64,000 nucleotides of DNA from Modestobacter sp. VKM Ac-2984 (lineage in GTDB: Bacteria; Actinomycetota; Actinomycetes; Mycobacteriales; Geodermatophilaceae), in NCBI RefSeq assembly GCF_026967985.1, contig NZ_JAPVBJ010000012.1, forward strand, positions 93,214-157,213. The letters run 5' to 3'. The notes beneath the pieces were generated by a model. It did not search any database. It saw nothing but the letters and a program-made list of their open reading frames with translations, and was not told the origin of the DNA. The translations under genes were made by a program, and so were the position numbers. Positions within the stretch are counted from its first letter, which is position 1, and every line of letters begins with the position of its first letter. Shown piece by piece: positions 34,839 to 42,500 of the stretch.

Positions 34839-35915
34839 TCATGCGATCACCGGCTTGACCTCGGCGAAGTGGCAGGCGCTGGGGTGGCCGGAGCCGGCGC
34901 GGTCGATCAGCGCCGGTTCCTCCTCGGCGCAGATCTGCTGGGCCTTCGGGCAGCGGGTCCGGAAGTTGCAGCCCGACGGCGGGTTCGCCGGGCTGGGCAC
35001 GTCGCCGGTGAGGATCATCCGTTCCCGGCTGCCGCGCTTGGTCGGGTCCGGGATCGGCACCGCCGACAGCAGCGCCTGCGTGTAGGGGTGCGTGGGGCGG
35101 GCGTAGATGTCGGCCCGGTCGCCGATCTCGACGACCTTGCCCAGGTACATGACCGCGACCCGGGTGGAGATGTGCCGCACCACCGACAGGTCGTGGGCGA
35201 TGAAGACGTAGGCCAGGCCGAGCCGGTCCTGCAGCTCCTGGAGCAGGTTGACCACCTGGGCCTGGATGGAGACGTCCAGGGCCGAGACCGGCTCGTCGAG
35301 CACCAGCACCTGCGGGTCCAGGGCGAGGGCCCGGGCGATGCCGATCCGCTGCCGCTGTCCGCCGGAGAACTCGTGCGGGTACCGGCTGGCCTGCTCGGCG
35401 CTGAGCCCCACGGACTCCAGCAGGTCGTCGACCTTGGCGCGCAGCTCGCTGCCGGAGGCCAGGCCGTGGATCTGCAGCGGCTCGCCGACGATGCCGCGCA
35501 CCGTCATCCGCGGGTTCAGCGAGGTGTAGGGGTCCTGGAAGACGAACTGCATCTCCCGGCGGACCGCCTTCATCTGCGCCCGGCCGAAGCCGGTGATGTC
35601 CACGCCCTTGAAGTGCACCGAGCCCGACGTCGGCTCCAGCAGCTTGACCAGGGTGCGGCCGGTGGTGGTCTTCCCGCAGCCGGACTCCCCGACCAGGCCG
35701 AGGGTCTCCCCCGCGGTCAGCGTGAAGCTCACGCCGTCGACGGCGTAGACCGTGCCGACCTGCCGCCGGGTGACCCCGCCGCGGATCGGGAAGTGGGTCT
35801 TCAGGTCGGTGACCCGGAGGATCTCGGTGCCGTGCGCGGCACGGGTGTGCAGGTCCTGGGGTGCGCCGGTCGACTCCTGGGCAGCGCCTCTCGACGGCAT
35901 GGCGACGGAGCTCAT
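34839..35915 (-). CDS. Peptide-type ABC transporter ATP-binding protein, OppF/DppF family
   Basis: A 358-residue ATPase: [13 protein letters not shown] (Walker A), [14 protein letters not shown] (Q loop), [14 protein letters not shown] (signature), [12 protein letters not shown] (Walker B) and the C-terminal oligopeptide-type cysteine patch ([15 protein letters not shown]), which in Dpp/Opp ATPases can bind an Fe-S cluster. Its ATG overlaps the OppD stop (ATGA), so the two ATPases are made together. Confidence 0.92.
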   Translation of the reverse strand: MSSVAMPSRGAAQESTGAPQDLHTRAAHGTEILRVTDLKTHFPIRGGVTRRQVGTVYAVDGVSFTLTAGETLGLVGESGCGKTTTGRTLVKLLEPTSGSVHFKGVDITGFGRAQMKAVRREMQFVFQDPYTSLNPRMTVRGIVGEPLQIHGLASGSELRAKVDDLLESVGLSAEQASRYPHEFSGGQRQRIGIARALALDPQVLVLDEPVSALDVSIQAQVVNLLQELQDRLGLAYVFIAHDLSVVRHISTRVAVMYLGKVVEIGDRADIYARPTHPYTQALLSAVPIPDPTKRGSRERMILTGDVPSPANPPSGCNFRTRCPKAQQICAEEEPALIDRAGSGHPSACHFAEVKPVIA

Positions 35916-36955
35916 GCGCCGCCGCTCCCCAGCCGGGCGCCCATCTCGCGGTACACGACGGCCATCTCGGCGGGGACCTCCTCGGTGAAGTGGCAGGCGG
36001 CCCGCGCGCCGTCGCCGGTGTCGTAGAGCGGCGGCACCTCGGTGCGGCAGCGCTCGCGGCCCTTGGAGACCCGGCAACGCGGGTGGAAGGAGCACCCGGG
36101 CGGCAGGTCGATGAGGTTCGGCGGCGCGCCGGGGATCGGGTCCAGCCGGGCCAGGTCGACGTCCAGCCGGGGCAGGCTGCTCATCAGGCCCAGCGTGTAC
36201 GGGTGCCGGGGTGCGGCGAAGATCGAGAAGACGTCGGCGACCTCGACCACCTTGCCGCCGTACATGACCACGACCCGGTCGGCGTGCTCGGCGATCAGTC
36301 CCAGGTCGTGGGTGATGAGGATGGTGGCGGCGTTGGTGCGCTCCTTCGCCGTCTTCAGCACGTCGAGCACCTGGGCCTGGATCGTCACGTCCAGGGCGGT
36401 GGTGGGCTCGTCGGCGATGAGCACCTTCGGGTCGTTGGCGATCGCCATGGCGATCATCGCCCGCTGGCGCATGCCGCCGGAGTGCTCGTGCGGGTACTGG
36501 TCGACACGGCCCTCGGGGTTGGGCACGCCGACCATCGTCAGCAGCTCGATCGCCCGGGTGCGGGCGGCGTTCTTGCTCATCTTCTTGTCGTGCAGCCGGA
36601 GCGCCTCGGAGATCTGGGCGCCGACGGTCAGCACCGGGTTCAGGCTGGTCATCGGGTCCTGGAAGATCATCCCGATCTCGCTGCCGCGGAGCCGACGCAG
36701 CTCCTTGTCCGGCATGGTCAGCAGGTCGCGGCCCTCGAAGAGGATCTCGCCCGCGGTGATCCGCCCCGGCGGGCTCTGGATCAGGCCGAGGATCGACATC
36801 GCCGTGACGCTCTTGCCGGAGCCGGACTCACCGACCACGCCGAGGGTCTCGCCGGGGAACAGGTCCCAGCTGACGTCGTTGACCGCCCGCACGACGCCGG
36901 CGGGGGTGACGAATTCAGTCGTCAGGCCCCGGACGGAGAGAACAGGACTGCTCAC
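35912..36955 (-). CDS. Peptide-type ABC transporter ATP-binding protein, OppD/DppD family
   Basis: A 347-residue ATPase: [12 protein letters not shown] (Walker A), [28 protein letters not shown] (signature), [12 protein letters not shown] (Walker B) and the cysteine patch [16 protein letters not shown]. First gene of the importer operon after the Lrp-type regulator; the 135-bp upstream gap holds three palindromes. Its stop overlaps the next ATG. Confidence 0.92.
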   Translation of the reverse strand: MSSPVLSVRGLTTEFVTPAGVVRAVNDVSWDLFPGETLGVVGESGSGKSVTAMSILGLIQSPPGRITAGEILFEGRDLLTMPDKELRRLRGSEIGMIFQDPMTSLNPVLTVGAQISEALRLHDKKMSKNAARTRAIELLTMVGVPNPEGRVDQYPHEHSGGMRQRAMIAMAIANDPKVLIADEPTTALDVTIQAQVLDVLKTAKERTNAATILITHDLGLIAEHADRVVVMYGGKVVEVADVFSIFAAPRHPYTLGLMSSLPRLDVDLARLDPIPGAPPNLIDLPPGCSFHPRCRVSKGRERCRTEVPPLYDTGDGARAACHFTEEVPAEMAVVYREMGARLGSGGA

Positions 36956-36993
36956 AAACAGCGCCTCCTCGACCGATCAGTGGGTGAAAGCTA

Positions 36994-37006
36994 GGTCACT
37001 GTGACC
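36994..37006. promoter_or_regulatory. Palindrome in the importer operon promoter region
   Basis: GGTCAC-T-GTGACC, a perfect 13-bp palindrome 39 bp before the OppD start. A candidate operator, possibly for the Lrp-type regulator encoded next door. Confidence 0.45.
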
Positions 37007-37051
37007 GGGTTTGGGTGACGGTCATGTCACGACGGTGAGTCCATGCGCTCC

Positions 37052-37077
37052 GTGTGACCGGCCTCACACTCAGTGTG
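37052..37077. promoter_or_regulatory. Two overlapping palindromes upstream of the importer operon
   Basis: GTGTGA-CCGGCC-TCACAC (37052-37069) overlaps CACACT-C-AGTGTG (37065-37077). Both share the GTGTGA/TCACAC half-site, which also resembles part of the palindrome at 36994. They lie between the Lrp-type gene and the importer genes. Operator role is inferred. Confidence 0.45.
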
Positions 37078-37090
37078 GTCGGAGGGGAGA

Positions 37091-38113
37091 CTACTGCTCG
37101 CCGGGCACCGGATCGGACCAGACGTCCATCCGGACCGTGCCGGTCGCGCACCCCTCGACGTCGAGCAGGCGGCCCATCCGCTTGACCGCGCGCAGCACCA
37201 CCAGCCGGTCCACCACGACGACGTCGGGCACCACGTGGGCCAGCTCCTGCTCGAAGCGGTGCACCTCCTCCAGCGAGGCCAGCCAGGCGACCACGAGCAG
37301 GCTGGGCGTGCCCGCGAGCGTCGTGGACAGCCGCACCTGGCGCAGCCGGCCCAGCCGGGCCGCGGCGTCGTCCAGCCGCCCGGCCGGGGCGTCGGCCGAC
37401 AGCACGACCATCACCGGCAGCCCGGCCAGCGGTGCGGCCACCTCGGTCCGCATCAGGACCGCGCCGGAGCTGATCAGCCGGTCGACCCGGCGGCGCGCGG
37501 TCGGCTGGCTGATCCCGGTCGCCGCGGCCAGCGCGGCGTAGGACGCCCGGCCGTCCTCCCCCAGCGCCGACATCAGCTCCCGGTCGACGTCGTCGAGCAC
37601 GGTCGGGCGGGTCAGGTGCGGCGGCCCGCCGCTGCCGCCGGTCGACGGCAGCACACCGAGGCGCCAGGTGCTGCCCTCGGCGTAGAGCCGGGTGGCGATC
37701 CGCGCCCGGGTGCCGGTGACCCCGGGCACCCGGTCCAGCCGTTCCAGCAGGTAGCGCCCGAGGGTGGGCAGGTCGACGGCGGCCACGGTCAGCATCAGGT
37801 CCCGGCCGCCGGCGGTGATGTCCACCGAGAGGGCGTGCGCGTCACCGGCGAGCTCGTTCGCGACCCGGGTCTTCTCACTCGGCAGGCAGGTCACGTCGAC
37901 GTAGGCGAGCACCTGCGCGTGGTGCGACCCCGGGCCGGGGGTGCCGGTGACCCACGCGGCGCCGGTGGCGCGCAGCCGCTCCCACCGCCGGGACGCGGTG
38001 ACCGCATTCGTGCCGACCATCGCCGCCACCTCGGTCCACGGAGCCCGCGGGTCGCGCTGCAACGCCTCGACGAGAGCCAGGTCCTCCTCGTCCAGCACAA
38101 CCGATCGAGTCAC
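37091..38113 (-). CDS. Lrp/AsnC-family regulator with two tandem modules
   Basis: A 340-residue protein, about double the usual Lrp length. Two AsnC-type helix-turn-helix domains (LDEEDLALVEALQRDPRAPW at about 7 and LDDVDRELMSALGEDGRASY at about 176) each precede a ligand-binding RAM-like domain. Such double Lrp proteins occur in actinobacteria and may act as intramolecular dimers. The GTG at 38113 has GAGAGG upstream. It lies between the importer operon and the divergent M20 gene and probably controls both in response to an amino acid. Confidence 0.88.
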   Translation of the reverse strand: MTRSVVLDEEDLALVEALQRDPRAPWTEVAAMVGTNAVTASRRWERLRATGAAWVTGTPGPGSHHAQVLAYVDVTCLPSEKTRVANELAGDAHALSVDITAGGRDLMLTVAAVDLPTLGRYLLERLDRVPGVTGTRARIATRLYAEGSTWRLGVLPSTGGSGGPPHLTRPTVLDDVDRELMSALGEDGRASYAALAAATGISQPTARRRVDRLISSGAVLMRTEVAAPLAGLPVMVVLSADAPAGRLDDAAARLGRLRQVRLSTTLAGTPSLLVVAWLASLEEVHRFEQELAHVVPDVVVVDRLVVLRAVKRMGRLLDVEGCATGTVRMDVWSDPVPGEQ

Positions 38114-38204
38114 TTCGGGCACCTCTCGTGACGGATGACTGCAAATCCTGTCGGACAACGTGCCGAACTCCTAACGTCCCGCCCAGCAATCCGAAGGAGG
38201 GCAC

Positions 38205-39416
38205 GTGATCCGGTCAGGCGCGCTGCACGAGGACGCCCGTGCGATGCAGGACGAGCTGGTGCAGCTGCGCCACGCACTGCACCGGCGGCCCGAGGTGGGG
38301 CTGCAGCTGCCCTGGACGCAGGAGACCGTGCTCACCGCCCTGGACGGCCTGGGTCTGGAGGTCAGCACGGGCACCGGGCTGACGTCGGTGACGGCGGTGC
38401 TGCGCGGTGGCCGGCCCGGTCCCGCGGTGCTGCTGCGCGGTGACATGGACGCCCTCCCGGTGCAGGAGCAGACCGGGGTGGAGTTCACCAGCGAGGTCGA
38501 CGGCACGATGCACGCCTGCGGGCACGACCTGCACACCGCGATGCTGGTCGGCGCCGCACGGCTGCTGAGCGCGCACCGGGAGTCCCTCGCCGGCGACGTC
38601 GTCCTGATGTTCCAACCGGGCGAGGAGGGCTGGGACGGCGCCGGGCACATGCTGCGCGAGGGCGTGCTCGATGCGGCCGGGTCGCGGGTCACCTCGGCCT
38701 ACGGGATGCACGTGATGTCGGCGATGAGCCCCCGCGGGGAGTTCACCACCCGCCCGGGGACGCTGATGGCGGCCAGCGACGAGCTCCGGGTGACCGTGCG
38801 CGGCAGTGGCGGGCACGGCTCGGCCCCGCACCTGGCCCGTGACCCGATCTCGGTGGCCGCGCAGCTGATCGGTGACCTGCAGACGATGGTCACCCGGCAG
38901 TTCGACGTCTTCGACCCGGTGGTGCTGACCGTCGGCCTGTTCGCCGGCGGCACGAAGCGCAACATCATCCCGGACGAGGCGACCTTCCAGGCGACCGTGC
39001 GCACCTTCTCGGCCGAGGCCCGGGAGCGGATGCGGGTGGCCTCGGTGCGGCTGTGCGAGTCGGTGGCGGCCGGCTACGGCCTGGAGGCCGAGGCGCTGTA
39101 CCTGGAGGAGTACCCGGTGACGGTCAACGACCCGACGCACACGGCGTTCGCCGCCGGGGTGGCCCAGGAGGTCTTCGGCGAGGAGCGGTACGCGCCGAAG
39201 GTGTTCCCGCAGTCGGGGTCCGAGGACTTCTCCCGGGTCCTGGCGGAGGTGCCCGGCTGCTACCTGTTCCTGGGCGCCGCCGTGGGCAAGGACCACGCCA
39301 CCGCCCCCAACAACCACAGCCCGCGGGCCCAGTTCAGCGACGAGGTGCTCGCCGACGGCGCGCTGCTGCACGCCGAGCTGGCGGTGCGGGCGCTGGAGCG
39401 CGACGCGGCGGCCTGA
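38205..39416 (+). CDS. M20-family amidohydrolase (aminoacylase/IAA-hydrolase type)
   Basis: A 403-residue enzyme: LRGDMDALPVQEQTG, MHACGHDLHTAMLVGAA, MFQPGEEGWDGAGHML, GGHGSAPH and GSEDFSRVL carry the metal ligands (the Cys-His variant CGHD is typical of the amidohydrolase branch). It removes acyl groups from N-acyl amino acids or hydrolyses aminoacyl amides. AAGGAGGGCAC precedes the GTG. It is divergent from the Lrp gene, consistent with joint control. Confidence 0.9.
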   Translation: MIRSGALHEDARAMQDELVQLRHALHRRPEVGLQLPWTQETVLTALDGLGLEVSTGTGLTSVTAVLRGGRPGPAVLLRGDMDALPVQEQTGVEFTSEVDGTMHACGHDLHTAMLVGAARLLSAHRESLAGDVVLMFQPGEEGWDGAGHMLREGVLDAAGSRVTSAYGMHVMSAMSPRGEFTTRPGTLMAASDELRVTVRGSGGHGSAPHLARDPISVAAQLIGDLQTMVTRQFDVFDPVVLTVGLFAGGTKRNIIPDEATFQATVRTFSAEARERMRVASVRLCESVAAGYGLEAEALYLEEYPVTVNDPTHTAFAAGVAQEVFGEERYAPKVFPQSGSEDFSRVLAEVPGCYLFLGAAVGKDHATAPNNHSPRAQFSDEVLADGALLHAELAVRALERDAAA

Positions 39417-39494
39417 CCACCGGCGGGGTGCGACCCTTCCGTCTCAGTTGTCACACCTCCGCCGGGGCTCCCCGATCCGGGGGCCCGACGGAGG

Positions 39495-39500
39495 TAGAAC
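39495..39500 (+). promoter_or_regulatory. Probable -10 element of a leaderless promoter
   Basis: TAGAAC followed by GACTCC and ATG at 39507, the same spacing and the same GACTCCATG as before the paralogue at 5929. A TGTCACACC block also occurs upstream of both (about 39450 and about 5861). No Shine-Dalgarno. Confidence 0.5.
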
Positions 39501-39506
39501 GACTCC

Positions 39507-42500
39507 ATGGGCGTCTCCCCGTGCCCGCAGCACACCGCGGAAGCCGAGTCCTCGGTCTCCGTGGAGCTCGACTGCGTGCCCGTGGTCGGCGAGGCGCTGG
39601 CCCGCGCCGGCGTGCCGGTCGTCGCCGTCCTCACCCTGACCGGCGGAACCGAGCCGGTGCACGGCGCGCGGGTGAGCGTCACGATCTCCACCCCCGCCGG
39701 TCCGCTGGGCGCGTCGGCGGAGGTGACCGTCGACGTCGACCCCGGCCGGACGACGGTGCTCACCGACGTCGACCTGTGCCTGGACCCGGCGGTGCTCGCC
39801 GCCGTCGCCGAGCCGGGCACCGCGACCGTCGAGGCCCGGGTCGAGCGGGACGGGCGGCTGCTCGGCTGCACCCGGACCGCCGTCCGGGTGCTGGCCGCCG
39901 GCCAGTGGCTGGCCGCACCCACGCCGCTGGCCCTGGAGCTGCTGGCCGCCCACGTGCAGCCGGGCTCCCCCGCGGTCGCCGGGCTCGTCGGCGCGGCCGC
40001 CGACCTGCTGCGTCAGCGCACCGGCGACCCCACGGTCGGTGGGCACCCCACCGGCGCCGCACACATCGGCGCGACCCGCATCGACGAGACCGCCGCGGCG
40101 ATCGTGGAGGCGATGCGCCGCCGGGCGATCCGCCCGCGCCCACCGGTCGCCGGCTGGGCCGACGTGCCGCAGCGGGTGCGCACCCCCGACCAGGTCCTCG
40201 ACGACCGGGCCGGCACCAGCCTGGACACCGTGCTCACCCTGGCCGCCGCGCTGGAGCACGCCGGGATCCGCCCGCTGCTGTGGATCGCCGCCGACGGCGC
40301 AACCTGTCCCGGGCACGCCTTCCTCGGCTACTGGCGCACCGAGCGCTGCGCCGAGAGCGCGGCCACCACCGAGGTCTCCGGGCTCGCCGAGCTGGTCGAG
40401 CTGGGCCAGATCGCGCTCGTCGAGACCACGATGCTGGGCATCGCCGCCGAACCGGCGACCTTCGGCGACCTGCACCGCACCGCGGCCGCCGCCTGGCTCG
40501 CCGGTGACCTGCACCGGGTGCTCGGGGTCACCGACGTGCACCGCGCCCGGCTGGACGGCGTCGTCCCGCTCCCGTTGCCCCAGCTGCCCGACCACCGCCC
40601 GGCCGCGAGCCCCTCGCGCCCGAGCGGGCGACCGACCGGGACGACGGCCGCGCTGCTCGACCTGGACCGGGCCGACGGCGGGACCGTGCCGATCACCGTG
40701 CCGCCCGGCCGGCTGACCGTCCTCGCCGAGCGGCTCGCCGCCGACGCCGCGCTGACGCTGGTGCCCACCGACCAGCTGGGCGCCGCGGCCCGGCGCCGCG
40801 GCATCCGCTCGGCCCGGGACCTGCCGCCGCACCAGCTCGGTGAGCTGCTGGTCGAGCACGGCGGGCTGTACACCGGGCTGGGCTCGGCCGACTACGCCCA
40901 CCGGCTGGCTGCGCTCGCCGACCAGGCGGCCGCGCTGCTGGAGGAGACCGGCGCCGGGGACCTGCACCTGGCGCTGGGCTCGGTGACGTGGGAGCTCGAC
41001 GGGCGTTCGGTGCGCTCGCCGCTGGCGCTGGTCCCGGTGCTCCTCACCCGGGTGGCGAGCACCGGCGCCTACCGGCTCACCGCCGACCCCGCTGGGGCGA
41101 TCGGCCCGAACGGGCAGTTGCTGGCCGAGCTGCGCCGCCGCACCGGGGTGACCGTGCCGGCGCTGGAGGCCGACGTGGACCTCGACCTGGCCGTCGCGCT
41201 GCCGGCGCTGCGGCAGGGGCTGGCCCAGCGCGGGCTGCCACACCGGGTCGAGCCGACCGCCGACCTGGCGCTGCTGCCCGCGGCGGCCGCCCGGATCCGG
41301 CAGGACGCCGACCACCTCGGGGCCGCGGCCCTGCGCAACCCGCTGGTGCCGGTGCTGCTGCGCCCCGGCCAGCCGTTCGTCGACCCCGCGCCGGCGCCCG
41401 GCACCGCCCTGGCCACCGACCTCACCGAGCTCGCCGCGACCCTGCCGCTGCCTGCCGACACCGACCAGCTGCGGGCGATCACCGACGCCACCGCCGGGCG
41501 GACCTTCGTGCTCGAGGGCGCTCCGGGCACCGGGAAGTCGCAGACGGTCGCCAACCTGGTCGCGGCGGCCGCGGCCGGTGGTCAGCGGGTGCTGGTCCTC
41601 GCCGCACAGCAGTCCGCGCTGGACACGGTCTCCCGGCGGCTGGCTGGGGTGGGGCTCGGCGGGCTGGTCACGACCCTGCGCCGTCCCGCCGACGCCCCGT
41701 CCGAGGCGGGGAGCCCACCCGACGCACCCGCCCTCCCCGACGAGTTGCGGACGGCGCGGCGCGAGCTGGCCGGCTACGCCGAACGGCTGCACGCACCCAA
41801 CTCCGCCGGGCTGTCGCTGTACGCCGCGCGCGCCGGGGTGCTCTCCGCGGTGCCCGGCACCCCGGCGCTGCCGCTGGCGACCACGTACGTCGCGACCGCG
41901 TCGGCCCGCACCACCGCGAAGGTGCACGAGCTGCTGACGACGCTGCCCGAGGTGGCCGCCCGTACCCGGCCGCGGCCGCGGCACCCGTGGGGCTTCCTCG
42001 ACTCGGCCGACGCCGACCCGGTCGCCGTGCACGCCGCGGTGCTCGCCGTCGACACGGCGCTGCGCGCGCTGCCGCCCGCCGGGCCGCTGGCGCGGGTGAT
42101 CGCCGCGGCCCGGAACCCGGAGGACCTGGACGCGGTCACCACCGTGCTGTCCGGCCCGGACGTGCCGCTCGCCGCGGTCGACGCCGTCCGCACCCAGCAG
42201 TGGGCGCAGGACGTCGACGCGCTGCTCGCGGAGGTCTCCGCCTTCGTCACCGCGGCGCACCCCGGGCTCGACGTCGCCCTGCCCGAGGCGCTGGACCTGC
42301 CGCTGGCCGGGATCGCCGAGGACGCCGAGCAGGCGGCCGTCTCGGGGCGGTTCGGCCGGGCCAAGCGGCTGGCCGCGGTGCTCACCGAGCTGACCCCGTC
42401 GCTGCGCCCGGACGCGCACGTCGAGCCGACCGACGTCCCGCTGCTGACCGCCGAGTTGCTCCAGGTGCAGGGCGCGGCCCGCGAGCTGACCCTGCGCTGC

